Position numbers and translations under genes: made by a program. The notes beneath the pieces were generated by a model, which saw only the letters and a program-made list of their open reading frames with translations, did not search any database and was not told the DNA's origin. Below, piece by piece: positions 17,663 to 26,874 of a DNA stretch of 59,126 nt. This stretch comes from Accumulibacter sp. (lineage in GTDB: Bacteria > Pseudomonadota > Gammaproteobacteria > Burkholderiales > Rhodocyclaceae), in NCBI RefSeq assembly GCF_023806565.1, contig NZ_JAMTDV010000138.1:1-59126 (forward strand), read 5' to 3'. Each line of letters starts with the position of its first letter. Position 1 is the stretch's first letter.

Positions 17663-18568
17663 CTATTCGTAGGCCTTGTCGTTGGGCGCCTTGTACAGCT
17701 TCTTGAGGGCGTACGAAAGGGCGAAGTTGAAATTCAGTCCCTTCGGCGGAATTGGCTGCAGGAACCACTTGGCGTAGAGCTTCTCGGCTTCCCCTGAGGT
17801 CATCACTTTGGCGAGCGCTCCGTCGACGACCTTCTTGAACGCGACGTCATCCTTGCGCAACATGCAGCCATAGGCTTCATAGGATTGTGGCGTGCCGGCG
17901 ACCATCCACTCTCTGGGGTTCCTGGCTTTCGCCATTTCGCCGTAAAGCAAGACCTCGTCCATCACGAAGGCGACTGCGCGGCCGCTTTCCAGCGTCAGGA
18001 ACGCCTCGCCGTGATCTTTCGCGCTGATCACGTTCATCTTCATGTTATTCGCCTCGTTCATCTTGCGCAGCAGACGCTCGGAGGTGGTGCCAGCAGTGGT
18101 CACGACATTCTTGCCGGCCAGATCCGGAAAATCCTTGATTCCGGAATTGTTCCTGGTCATCAGGCGGGTAGCGACGACGAAGATGCTGTCCGAAAAGCTG
18201 ACCTGCTTCTGCCGTTCGGTGGTGTTGGTCGTCGAGCCGCACTCGATGTCCACCGTTCCGTTCTGGACGAGCGTGATGCGATTCTCGGAGGTGACGGGTA
18301 CCAGCTTGATGTCGAGCCTGGCAAGTTTCAATTCGGCCTTGATTGCCTCCACCGCCTTCAGCATCATGTCCTGCGAGTAGCCGACGACCTGCTGCTTGTC
18401 GTCATAATACGAGAACGGGATCGACGACTCGCGATGCCCTAGCGTGATCACGCCGCTTTCCTTGATCTTTTTTAGCGTACCGGTCAACTCCTGCGCCAGT
18501 GCCGGTGCCGACAACAGGGCCGTGGCGAGTGTTGCAGCAATGACCAAGTGCCGTAAGATTGTGCTCAT
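17663..18568 (-). CDS. Glutamate/aspartate-type periplasmic binding protein (GltI-like)
   Basis: A periplasmic solute-binding protein of the amino-acid ABC class. It has a Sec signal ending near PALAQ, then LTGTLKKIKESGVITLGHRESSIPFSY in parts, VDIECGSTTNTTERQKQVSFSDS and a C-terminal KWFLQPIPPKGLN segment, all close to E. coli GltI in type and length (301 residues). The start is the ATG at 18568 with a GGAGAG site; the longer frame to 18646 is unlikely. No gltJKL permease/ATPase genes adjoin it, so it is an orphan here. It may supply glutamate for the amidation genes upstream, which is inference. Confidence 0.9.
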   Translation of the reverse strand: MSTILRHLVIAATLATALLSAPALAQELTGTLKKIKESGVITLGHRESSIPFSYYDDKQQVVGYSQDMMLKAVEAIKAELKLARLDIKLVPVTSENRITLVQNGTVDIECGSTTNTTERQKQVSFSDSIFVVATRLMTRNNSGIKDFPDLAGKNVVTTAGTTSERLLRKMNEANNMKMNVISAKDHGEAFLTLESGRAVAFVMDEVLLYGEMAKARNPREWMVAGTPQSYEAYGCMLRKDDVAFKKVVDGALAKVMTSGEAEKLYAKWFLQPIPPKGLNFNFALSYALKKLYKAPNDKAYE

Positions 18569-18770
18569 CGTTTCGCTCTCCTGTGCAAAGGGAAACCTGG
18601 TCACTGGGCCGAGCAAGGTGGCGCCCGAAGTCATGGCCAGGCACAAATCCGTTCAAGCAGGGTTTTCCAATTCCCGTGCAGTGTGAGGACGGTCCGCGGG
18701 TCCTCTCCTTGCTTCATGCCCTGCCGTAGTTCTCCTGCAAACGTGATTCCAGATCGCATCGGAGCCAGCT

Positions 18771-19787
18771 TCAGTACGGGCCAGGCAGGAAGACGATGTC
18801 ACGTCCACCTGTCAGCGGCGCGAGCAGCGACTGCTGCCAACGTTGGTCCTGCCAGAAGAGTTCCACGCTGCGGTTGCTCGGCTGGTAGATCGCGCTGTAC
18901 AGCGTGCCATATCCGCGGCGGTAACTCGTCTGGAACAGAGGCGGTTGCAGCAAGCAGGCGGCAACTTCCGGCAGCGAATGGGTCTTGTCCACCAGATGTT
19001 CCAGCATGGCGAGGCGCTCCACTGCGGACGTCGCTCTTGCGTGCTCGGGCCAATCCACCTTGTGCTGGAAGTTGGTGATGGCACGACGGCGGGTCACATA
19101 GGTGGCTTCGTTCGGGCCAACGTACACGGTGGCCCAGTGCGCATTCGTGTCCAGCAGGGTGATGCTGTAGAACATGTGCGCGGGCACTCGCTTGAGAACG
19201 GCGCAAGCCTCCTCGACCGTGCCTGACACTTCCAGCAGGTAGCGCATCACCAGCGGGATGCCGAAACCTTCTCCGGCTTCCGTCCTGCCGCCGAAACTCA
19301 GTGACGCAGCCAGGCCGGCTTCGTTCATACCGTCTAGCGCGCCCCAAAGGCAGTCGCCCACGGCGAGTACCCGCTGGCCGCACCAGCGCGTGGCCAGCCA
19401 GTTGCCTTCCAGCAAGTCCGGAGAATAATCATAGTTGCGCAGCAGGGCAGGGCAATAGGCACCGACGGGATCGAACCATACCGCTTGCGAGCATCCGGCA
19501 ATGTATACCGGCGGACACCAGAGCGAAAGAATGCGCGCCTCGATGTCGCCGCCGCCGGCCAGTTCTACCATCCGCTCCCAGGTGGGTACCAATTCGGGCA
19601 TATGCTTGCGCAGGGCACGCCGACAGTCGAGATAGCTGGGCCGCCCGAAGACGCCGTTGCGCAGGTACCAGTCTCGGTAGCCTGGCCAGCAGCGCTCGAA
19701 CAGCGCCTGCCATGCCTCGCCTGGCTTGTCCTCCACCAGCGCCGTGAAGCGCTGATGGATCGGCATTGCGGTATGCAGCAGGTTCAA
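18771..19787 (-). CDS. C45-type Ntn acyltransferase/hydrolase (acyl-CoA:6-APA acyltransferase family)
   Basis: Predicted N-terminal-nucleophile enzyme of the peptidase C45/choloylglycine-hydrolase-like group, which make or break amide bonds. About 98 residues precede a candidate nucleophile Cys99 (IAGCSQAVW), the expected prosegment length for autocleavage before the Cys. The LLRNYDYSP segment (from about residue 115) and later NEAGLAASLSFGGR are typical of the family. There is no signal peptide. Its ATG overlaps the stop of the ATP-grasp gene by four bases, so the two are translationally coupled and probably act on the same amide. The direction of the reaction is unknown. Confidence 0.82.
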   Translation of the reverse strand: MNLLHTAMPIHQRFTALVEDKPGEAWQALFERCWPGYRDWYLRNGVFGRPSYLDCRRALRKHMPELVPTWERMVELAGGGDIEARILSLWCPPVYIAGCSQAVWFDPVGAYCPALLRNYDYSPDLLEGNWLATRWCGQRVLAVGDCLWGALDGMNEAGLAASLSFGGRTEAGEGFGIPLVMRYLLEVSGTVEEACAVLKRVPAHMFYSITLLDTNAHWATVYVGPNEATYVTRRRAITNFQHKVDWPEHARATSAVERLAMLEHLVDKTHSLPEVAACLLQPPLFQTSYRRGYGTLYSAIYQPSNRSVELFWQDQRWQQSLLAPLTGGRDIVFLPGPY

Positions 19788-21241
19788 AGGATCTTGAACG
19801 CACCAGGCTCTGGTGCGGCCTCGTGCTGGGTGGTGAGGATGGGCTTGCCGGCGTAGTACTTCTTGATGCCGCGGATCCAGTCGCGTGCGCGCAGGTTGAG
19901 CTTGAAGTTGTCGTCCATCGCACGGCCGCGGGTGATCAGGATGCCCAGGTCGGCGCCCTCGTAGCGATAGTCCCCTGGCCCGGTGATGCGCAGGAAGAAG
20001 GCCTCGCGCTCGGTATCGATCGCCTTGCGGTTGTAGTCGAAGCGCTGGTAGCTGACACCGCCATCTTCGCCCATATGGTAGATGCCGGTAGCGGGTGCGT
20101 GCGTGACCTGGTCGACGTGTTTCTCGGTGTATTTCATCACGACTTGCGACCAGGAATCGATGAAGTGGGGTTGTGCCCAGCGTTCGTTGATTTCACGCAC
20201 GTTCAGGTCGAACGGCGCGCCCGAGAACTCGAGCAGGTGGAAAAGGAACAGTGGCGCATCGGCGTAGGCATGCGCGGCGTGGTTGGTCATCGGGCTGGCG
20301 CCGCAGACGCGCGGGTTGAGTTCGCCGAGGTAAACTTCGCCGTCGTCCTGGTCGATCAGGAAATCGAGGTCGAAATAACCCCGATAGCCCTCCTCCAGCA
20401 ACTGGTTGCCGAAGCGCTCGGCCATGTCACGGCACTTGGCACGCACATCTTCAGTGAAGGCACCTGGGAAGACCTCGTTGCCACACCAGCCACCCTTGTA
20501 GGGCGTCAGTTCGCGAGCGCCGACCACCTCGGTGAGCAGTGGGCCGACCAGCGTGCCCGACTGCGTGGCGCACGCTTCCAGCGTTGCGCCACGGCAGTTG
20601 ATCCGCTTCATGATCTTGACCTCTGGGTCGTTGATGATTTCGTCCTTGTACTTGTTGAAGTCGTCTTCCGACGCGATGAAGAAGGTCGTGTGGCCGGAGT
20701 CGCCGTAGGCAGACTGGATCACCAGGTCATGACCCAGGCCGTTCCGATCGCAAATCTCCCTGAGGCTGGCGTAGCTGCTGACCTTCTCCAGCGCATTGGG
20801 TACCGACAGGACGCCGACCTTGTTGCCGATGCGCACGGTTTCCATCTTGTTGTCAAGGCGCTGACGCAGCTTGGCCGGCGGGAACCAGACCTCCATGCCG
20901 AGTTCCTTGGCCAGTGATTCGGTCTTCTCGTCGAACATCAGGAAGGTCGCGACCGGATTGCCACCACGGCGCTCGATCAGGTCGACCACGTCCTTGTGCT
21001 GCAGCAGATAGTTGTTGATATCTTCAATCGATTCGAATTCGTCGTGCGGTGACTCTGGCGGAACGAACACATTCGGATGCCGGCCATCGAAACAATCGAT
21101 GTAGCTGATATAGCGAAAACGGTTGACCCAGCGGTCCATTCCCAGCAGGTTGAAGTTGGTGGCACTGATGAAGTAGATCGGTCGTTCATTACGGTGGAAC
21201 ATCAGCAGCAGGTCGGAAATGTTCTTTACGGTGTGAGCCAT
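19784..21241 (-). CDS. ATP-grasp-fold ligase (485 aa)
   Basis: Predicted ATP-dependent carboxylate-amine/thiol ligase; proteins like this are often labelled biotin carboxylase, but no biotin or carboxyltransferase partner is present. The ATP-grasp core lies around residues 120-335, ending with a GYFDLDFLIDQDDGEVYLGELNPR-type strand pair (read in parts) that supplies the metal-binding Glu and Asn. The N-terminus (about residues 15-60) resembles a pre-ATP-grasp domain. It starts 63 bases after the decarboxylase stop and overlaps the C45 gene. The likely role is joining an acid to the amine made upstream; the substrate is unknown. Confidence 0.82.
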   Translation of the reverse strand: MAHTVKNISDLLLMFHRNERPIYFISATNFNLLGMDRWVNRFRYISYIDCFDGRHPNVFVPPESPHDEFESIEDINNYLLQHKDVVDLIERRGGNPVATFLMFDEKTESLAKELGMEVWFPPAKLRQRLDNKMETVRIGNKVGVLSVPNALEKVSSYASLREICDRNGLGHDLVIQSAYGDSGHTTFFIASEDDFNKYKDEIINDPEVKIMKRINCRGATLEACATQSGTLVGPLLTEVVGARELTPYKGGWCGNEVFPGAFTEDVRAKCRDMAERFGNQLLEEGYRGYFDLDFLIDQDDGEVYLGELNPRVCGASPMTNHAAHAYADAPLFLFHLLEFSGAPFDLNVREINERWAQPHFIDSWSQVVMKYTEKHVDQVTHAPATGIYHMGEDGGVSYQRFDYNRKAIDTEREAFFLRITGPGDYRYEGADLGILITRGRAMDDNFKLNLRARDWIRGIKKYYAGKPILTTQHEAAPEPGAFKIL

Positions 21242-21304
21242 TGTCTTCTCCTCGTCGTGATCACTGCCATCGGACTGTTGTTTCGGTGCAGTTGGTCGGC
21301 CAGT

Positions 21305-24097
21305 TCATCCTGGCTCGGTTCGTGAATTGATCTGCGCGGTCCACACAGCGTTCGCCTGTGCCGCACGCTGTAGCGCAGCATCGGTATAGATGCGAAAGCC
21401 CAGTTCAGGCCGAAATCCATGAATCTCGCGCACATCGAGCGCCTGCATGAACTTCAATATCTCGGCGCTGATCACTTGCCCCGGCACCAGGATCGGAAAG
21501 CCCGGCGGGTAAGGGATGACGAACTGGGCTGAAACGCAGTCGCGCCCGCTCTTGATCGCCTGATCCGTCTCGTCCATGCTCAGGTACTCGCAGTTCTGCT
21601 CGTCGTAGCCAAGGAAGAATGCGCTGCGGATATCGCCGTCGCGAGTTTCCGTGCCCCCGTCCACGCTGCGGCCACGGAATGCGGTGTGGAAACACGAAAA
21701 GTTGGGCAGCGGTGGCAAATCCACAGTCAGCGACCGGACCCGCCTTTCGTGAATCCGCCGTTCGAGGGTGCTCATGTCTGCCACTTTCTGGTCTATGTCA
21801 CGGGCGATGTTCACCAGGACTTCGATCAGGTAGGCGATCGTCGAGCGCGTACTGCCGATGTTGGTCATGAACAGCACGGTGTTACGCGAGGTCTTGTTGA
21901 TCTGGATATCGTACTTGTCGGCCAGATATTGATTCTTCATCGTGTCGCCATCCATCCCGGACAGGCCGATGGCCAGTGTGGCACGTGTCGGGTCCAGCGC
22001 GAACTCGTCCGTATGCCAGGCATTGAACAGGTTGACCCAGCCGGTTTCGATGTTGAACAAGGATTCGACATGCGATTCGCGATACTCCTGCGGCACCAGA
22101 TCGACCACGGTCAGGAAGTGGAAGTACCGTTTCAGTAGTGGATGTGATTTCACCTGCTCACGCAGGTTCATCGCCAGTTCGAGCTGGCGCTGAACAAGTT
22201 CGTAGCCTTCGAGTTCCATCTGCCTCCGACCCACGTCGAGGGTGGCGAGAATCTGATAGTTGGGGGAAGTCGAGGTGTGGGTCATGTAGGCCTCATGGAA
22301 GGCCTCCTCGGCCTTGTCCTTGAAGTCGAGATCCCAGACGTGGATCATGGATCCTTGGCGCAGCGCCGTCAGCGTCTTGTGGGTAGACTGGGTGGCATAA
22401 ACGCGTACCCTTGCCTTTGTCGGGTCGGGCAGCAGACAGGTGTTGAGCACGCGCTCGTCGTCTGCCCAGGCAGTTTCGTCGAAGCTGCTGGCAAATTCCC
22501 GGTAACGCGCGGCATAGGCCTCGCTCTGGAACATCTCGGTCAGCTTGGCTGCAGCTGCCATGGCGGTGCGCTGGCGATAAACCGGGTGGAAGCGCGCGAA
22601 GGCGAACCATGCCTCGTCCCAGAGAAATACCAGATCGGGCTTGATCGCCAGGCACTCGAGCATCAGCCGCTCGACGTCATAGACGATGCCATCGAAAGTG
22701 CAGTTGGTCAGCAGCACCATGCGTACGCGGTTCAGGGTGCCGGCACGCCGCAGTTCGAGCAGCGTTTCCTTGATGTGGCGGATCGGGACCGCACCGTACA
22801 TCGAGTACTGGTGCAGGGGATAGGCTTCGAGATAGGTGATCTGTGCGCCGGCCAGCACCATGCCGTAGTGGTGCGACTTGTGGCAGTTGCGGTCCACCAG
22901 GACGATGTCGTCGGGGCGAACCAGCGCCTGGACGACGATCTTGTTGGCGGTTGAAGTGCCATTCGTGGCGAAAAAGGTGCGACGCGCCCCGAAAGCGCGC
23001 GCAGCGTACTCTTGCGCCAGCTTCAGCGAACTCGTCGGTTCGAGCAGGGAGTCGAGTCCGCCGGCAGTCGCCGAGGTCTCCGCCATGAACAGGTTCATGC
23101 CATAGAACTGGCCCAGGTCGCCGATCCAGTTCGAATTCATGATCGACTTGCCGCGTGCAAGCGGCAGCGCGTGGAAGACACCGGTAGGCTGTTTCGCATA
23201 CTTGCGCAGCGCATCGAAGAAGGGCGTGTGATAGCGTTCCGAGACGCCCTTCACGATCGAGAAATAGAGTTCAAGCTGATCTTCCTCACCGAAGAACACG
23301 CGCTGGAAGGTCGCCGCCGCGTTGGCCGCCACGTCTTCCACCTTGGCGTCGGTCACCAGATACAGGTCCAGCTCCGGACGCAACTGCGCAATCTGTCGCC
23401 CCAGCAGCAGGCCGCGCTCGGACTCGGGCAGTTCCTCACCGCTGACGTCCAGGCCTTCAAAGAAGCGACGCGCGACGATTTCGGGGACATACAGCGAGCG
23501 GTAAGGAAAGTCGTAGCCGATCACCACCGCCTGCAGGTTGAAATTCACCATGGCCGCAACCAACGCATCCTCGAAAGTCGGCACGACGACCACGTCGAAG
23601 ATGAAATCGTCGTCGGAGCGGCGTCGACTGCGTACCCGCCGCCGTAGCGACTCCTCTTCTTCGGCCGGCAGGTCGTCGACCACCAGAACCTCGAAGTACG
23701 GGCAGCGCATCTGCGTCTGGAACTCCCTTTCGGTTTCCATTTGCGTAGGCAGCTCGGCATCGCTCGTTGTCCCGGTGTTTCCGTGCCGGTATGTCAGAGA
23801 GGCAAGCATGCGATGGGTGCGGCGCGCGACGATTGCCGCGTGCGCCAGCTCGCCCCGCGTGATGAATCCGCACAGATCGGCAAAGGCACGGCGTCCCGGA
23901 TACGCCCAGCAGGCTTCGATCGGCGTCAGCACTTCGGTAAGTTCGCTCAAGCGCGCCACCTGCGCTTCCCGGACGCCTGGTTCCTTGCCCCGGTTCGCAA
24001 GCTGCGACAAGGTATCGACCAACTCGATCCAGCTTTCCGTGCGAACTTCCCAGACGCTACGATGGCGGCTCATGGGGGCCGCAAAGTTCGTATTCAT
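21305..24097 (-). CDS. Large Orn/Lys/Arg decarboxylase family protein (930 aa)
   Basis: Fold-type-I PLP decarboxylase expected to produce putrescine, cadaverine or agmatine. The PLP lysine is about residue 574 in STHKTLTALRQGSMIH. Other family signatures are FFATNGTSTANKIV, DRNCHKSHHYG, TNCTFDGIVYD and DEAWFAFARFHP. The first roughly 300 residues include a receiver-like wing domain (FEVLVVDDLPAEEEE, VVIGYDFPYRSLYVPEI) plus an N-terminal extension, making it about 200 residues longer than the E. coli enzymes. It leads the decarboxylase/ATP-grasp/C45 run. Substrate preference is not readable by eye. Confidence 0.9.
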   Translation of the reverse strand: MNTNFAAPMSRHRSVWEVRTESWIELVDTLSQLANRGKEPGVREAQVARLSELTEVLTPIEACWAYPGRRAFADLCGFITRGELAHAAIVARRTHRMLASLTYRHGNTGTTSDAELPTQMETEREFQTQMRCPYFEVLVVDDLPAEEEESLRRRVRSRRRSDDDFIFDVVVVPTFEDALVAAMVNFNLQAVVIGYDFPYRSLYVPEIVARRFFEGLDVSGEELPESERGLLLGRQIAQLRPELDLYLVTDAKVEDVAANAAATFQRVFFGEEDQLELYFSIVKGVSERYHTPFFDALRKYAKQPTGVFHALPLARGKSIMNSNWIGDLGQFYGMNLFMAETSATAGGLDSLLEPTSSLKLAQEYAARAFGARRTFFATNGTSTANKIVVQALVRPDDIVLVDRNCHKSHHYGMVLAGAQITYLEAYPLHQYSMYGAVPIRHIKETLLELRRAGTLNRVRMVLLTNCTFDGIVYDVERLMLECLAIKPDLVFLWDEAWFAFARFHPVYRQRTAMAAAAKLTEMFQSEAYAARYREFASSFDETAWADDERVLNTCLLPDPTKARVRVYATQSTHKTLTALRQGSMIHVWDLDFKDKAEEAFHEAYMTHTSTSPNYQILATLDVGRRQMELEGYELVQRQLELAMNLREQVKSHPLLKRYFHFLTVVDLVPQEYRESHVESLFNIETGWVNLFNAWHTDEFALDPTRATLAIGLSGMDGDTMKNQYLADKYDIQINKTSRNTVLFMTNIGSTRSTIAYLIEVLVNIARDIDQKVADMSTLERRIHERRVRSLTVDLPPLPNFSCFHTAFRGRSVDGGTETRDGDIRSAFFLGYDEQNCEYLSMDETDQAIKSGRDCVSAQFVIPYPPGFPILVPGQVISAEILKFMQALDVREIHGFRPELGFRIYTDAALQRAAQANAVWTAQINSRTEPG

Positions 24098-24166
24098 GTT
24101 GTGTCGTCTCCAATAGGCTCCGGCAGTGCGTTGCTGCCAGCTTGTGTGGGATGCTACTGGTCAATC

Positions 24167-24193
24167 GCTTCGCCCGCGCAAAGCGGGCGAAGC
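24167..24193. terminator. Strong hairpin between DASS symporter and decarboxylase genes
   Basis: Perfect 11-bp arms GCTTCGCCCGC and GCGGGCGAAGC flank a 5-base loop, 15 bases past the DASS stop on the minus strand. There is no U-run, so it may be a weak terminator, a processing site or an attenuator that separates symporter expression from the decarboxylase run. Confidence 0.5.
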
Positions 24194-24207
24194 ATTCCCG
24201 GTTCCGA

Positions 24208-25623
24208 CTACCCGGCGACCCAGAGTATCCAAGGGGTACCGACGACCAGGAAGACCACCGTCGCGAAAAACGTCGTCAGCAGTCCCAGACGGTAGAGCTC
24301 ACCCTGCTTCAGATAGCCGCTGGCGACGAAAATGATGTTCTGGCTGCCGCCCTGCGGCGTGATCACCGAGAAGTAACTGCTGGCGAAGAGGAGCGCAAAG
24401 GCCATCAGGTGGGTGGGCACTCCCGACTTCACGCCGACGTCGAGAAACACTCCGAGCAGCGCCAGCACCTGTGCGTTCTGACTGACGAATCCGAAATGGA
24501 GCAGCACATAGATCACCAACAGGGCGACGTAGGCCATTGGCCAGGCGAGTCCTTCGAGTCCGACTGCCAGTCGTTCGCCGACGTAGCCCATGAACCCCAT
24601 TTCGTTGAGCTGTCCGCTCATGCCGAAAAGCACCGCCAGCCAGACGAAAGTGACCAGCGTGCCGCCCTGCTCGTGCATGTCGTGGAGGGTCAGGACACCG
24701 GTGATCATCAAAGTTGCAAGTCCGGCGAGGGCAATCGCCGTCAGGTTGAGCTTGTAGGGGGCAGCCAGCACCCAGCCAGTGATCATGACGATGAAGGTTA
24801 TCGCCGTGATCCACTCGTGACGTGACATCGGCCCCATCGTCCGCAATTCCTGGCGGGCGCGCGCCGGTGCATCCGGAGTGGCGGTGATTCCGGGCGGGAA
24901 AAGACGATAGAGCAGCAGCGGCAGCAGTCCGATCACCAGCAGACAAGGGACGCAGGAGGCGAGCAGCCATGAGCCGAAATCGATCTTGAGCCCTTGTTCG
25001 GCGGCCAGTGACGCGCCTACCGGGTTGCCCGAGGTGGCGGTGAACCACAGGGCCGAGGTGATCGCCAGGCTCGACATGCCGCAGAACATCAGGTAGCCGC
25101 CGAAGCGCCGCTTGTTCTCGTCTTCCGGTGTGGAGCCGCTGTTGTTCGCGAGCGCCAGGATCACGGGGAAAAGCACGCCGCCGCGCGCCGTGTTGCTCGG
25201 GAACCCCGGGGCGATCAGGGTATCGGTGATGAAGATGCTGTACGCCAGGCCAAGTGTCGACTTGCCGAACAGCGAAACCACGTACAGACTGATGCGCTTG
25301 CCGAGTCCGCTCTTGACTACCGACTGCGATACCAGGAAAGCGGTTACGACCAGCAGCACGATGGCGTTGGCAAAGGCGCCGTAGGCTTTGGCCGGTGTCA
25401 GCGTGTTGGTGAGCACCACGATCGCGCACGCCAGCAGCGACGAGGTGAATAACGGAAACACGTTGAGAACCACCGAGACGATCGCCGACGCGAAGACGGC
25501 AAACAGATGCCAGGCCTCAAGCGTCAGCCCCTGCGGAACTGGCGTGAACCAGAGGCCAAAGAACAGGACCAGGAGGCCCACCAACTTCAAGATTCTTCCC
25601 GTTCCAAAAGTGGCTGTGCTCAT
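24208..25623 (-). CDS. DASS/SLC13-type sodium:anion symporter
   Basis: Inner-membrane carrier of the divalent anion:sodium symporter family, which moves di- and tricarboxylates. The 471 residues are hydrophobic throughout, with the paired hairpin/SNT-type motifs: GFPSNTARGGVLFP near residue 140 and ITPQGGSQNIIF near residue 425. The start is the ATG at 25623, which follows GGAGG and overlaps the stop of the upstream lipoprotein gene (ATGA). A longer frame to 25680 is unlikely. Given the downstream ligase, an imported dicarboxylate such as succinate, malate or glutamate is an attractive substrate; this is inference. Confidence 0.88.
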   Translation of the reverse strand: MSTATFGTGRILKLVGLLVLFFGLWFTPVPQGLTLEAWHLFAVFASAIVSVVLNVFPLFTSSLLACAIVVLTNTLTPAKAYGAFANAIVLLVVTAFLVSQSVVKSGLGKRISLYVVSLFGKSTLGLAYSIFITDTLIAPGFPSNTARGGVLFPVILALANNSGSTPEDENKRRFGGYLMFCGMSSLAITSALWFTATSGNPVGASLAAEQGLKIDFGSWLLASCVPCLLVIGLLPLLLYRLFPPGITATPDAPARARQELRTMGPMSRHEWITAITFIVMITGWVLAAPYKLNLTAIALAGLATLMITGVLTLHDMHEQGGTLVTFVWLAVLFGMSGQLNEMGFMGYVGERLAVGLEGLAWPMAYVALLVIYVLLHFGFVSQNAQVLALLGVFLDVGVKSGVPTHLMAFALLFASSYFSVITPQGGSQNIIFVASGYLKQGELYRLGLLTTFFATVVFLVVGTPWILWVAG

Positions 25624-26222
25624 TTCTGGCCTCCTGCATTGGTGGGAGCAACCGTACCGGGCGAGCCGAGGCGCGCCCAACCCTTCAGACCGACCACCCG
25701 ACCGGCCAGGTCTTCGCCCTCAATGGCGCCGAGGCGCTGCCATTTGAAACTGTATTCACCACTGATTCCGGCATAGCGGCCGGTACCGCCGGTGAACTTG
25801 CCTTCGATCAGCTGTCCTGGGCCAATCCCTTCGCCGCTCCATTCGCTGAAGACCTTGTCACCATGCTCGTCGGTCCAGACGCTGTGTGCCTGCATGCCGG
25901 TGGTCGTGTCAGTGAAGCCGATGGCTTGCGATTGGAAACCCGGATTTACTCTTTGTTTGCCGCTCAACAGCATCGATCCCCTGAGCTCAAAGATGCTTGC
26001 CTGGTGGCCCGGTCCGAGATCCATGAACGTGCGGCTGCCGGTCGTGGTCCAGTTGCCGGTAAAGGATCGAATATCGTCTGTCGCCACGCTTGTCGCCGGT
26101 GCTGTCGCCGGGGCCATCGCTGGCGGAGTCTCCGATCGGCCGCAGGCTGTCACCAACAATGCAGCGAGCAGCGCGATGTGGGAGAGGAAATGGCATGTGG
26201 ATGAGTTGCTTGACCAACGCAT
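25620..26222 (-). CDS. Lipoprotein with allene-oxide-cyclase/dirigent-like barrel
   Basis: A 200-residue lipoprotein, with the lipobox LVTAC giving Cys27, a proline/alanine/threonine linker, and a beta-rich domain of about 145 residues. The GKFTGGTGRYAGISGEYSF motif is typical of the allene-oxide-cyclase/dirigent-like barrel. The ATG at 26222 follows GGAGG; the in-frame extension to 26321 is not signal-like. Translation is coupled to the DASS symporter through an ATGA overlap. The role is unknown, but coupling to a transporter suggests a substrate-handling or envelope function. Confidence 0.75.
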   Translation of the reverse strand: MRWSSNSSTCHFLSHIALLAALLVTACGRSETPPAMAPATAPATSVATDDIRSFTGNWTTTGSRTFMDLGPGHQASIFELRGSMLLSGKQRVNPGFQSQAIGFTDTTTGMQAHSVWTDEHGDKVFSEWSGEGIGPGQLIEGKFTGGTGRYAGISGEYSFKWQRLGAIEGEDLAGRVVGLKGWARLGSPGTVAPTNAGGQK

Positions 26223-26874
26223 GGTACTGCCTCCTGTGAGAAGAGAAGCGGCAAACAAACAAGCGTGTGGTTCGACCCTGCCCTCTGAAATCGCTCCCCC
26301 GGGGTCCACGGAAGGCGCCATTTTCGGTCCCAGTCCCCACTGGTTCCGAAATTAGCCTACCATTTTGCCGACTGGAGGGCAAAAAAACTTTTTTCTTCGA
26401 TACACGAGGCTGTCAGTTGCCTTTGTCTTAGGCTCTTTGCATGTACATTGTCATGCCGGGGCCTACGCGCGAGAATTCGGAAAGCTCTCCCAGCTGGCAG
26501 CAGCCGGGTGCATGGTTTGCGGTCGCTGCCGGACCCGATTGCTCGCCTGCCGTGGCACCGAGAAAATCGCGATCCGCTGACCAGGGGTCACGCCTCTTCG
26601 AGTAGCCTTCAGGGCCGAGCGGGATCCGCCGGTCACGCCGGTGTGACAGCGGCGGCGCGAACCGCCATCAGTGGGCGGAAAGCCACGCCGCTATCGTTGC
26701 TGCTCGCCGTGCAGCCAACGGCAATCGCACTGCCGCGAGCCGCTAGGATTGGCACCAGGCGGGTGCGAGGTATTACCGGTCGTGCGGACTCGCGATGCTC
26801 GCAATGGCGCCGGGAGTCCAAGACGGTGGCGCAGCGGCGCCGCCAACGGAGGGAAGTTACGCTGGAACCGTTGC
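26223..26874. other. 652-base gap without a supportable gene
   Basis: The segment next to the lipoprotein gene presumably carries its promoter. An A-run/T-run stretch (26382-26396) could end transcription of the antiporter gene. Around 26730-26830, on the minus strand, is a stretch reading CGCCATTGCGAGCATCGCGAG. It resembles degenerate copies of the dispersed CATTGCGAGC repeats seen in many proteobacterial genomes. Open frames crossing the gap look like antisense shadow translation. Confidence 0.4.

Noticed and set aside
19784-21241. ATP-grasp gene as a biotin carboxylase
   Set aside because: No BCCP, no carboxyltransferase and no biotin-carboxylase-specific neighbour; it has only the general ATP-grasp signature.
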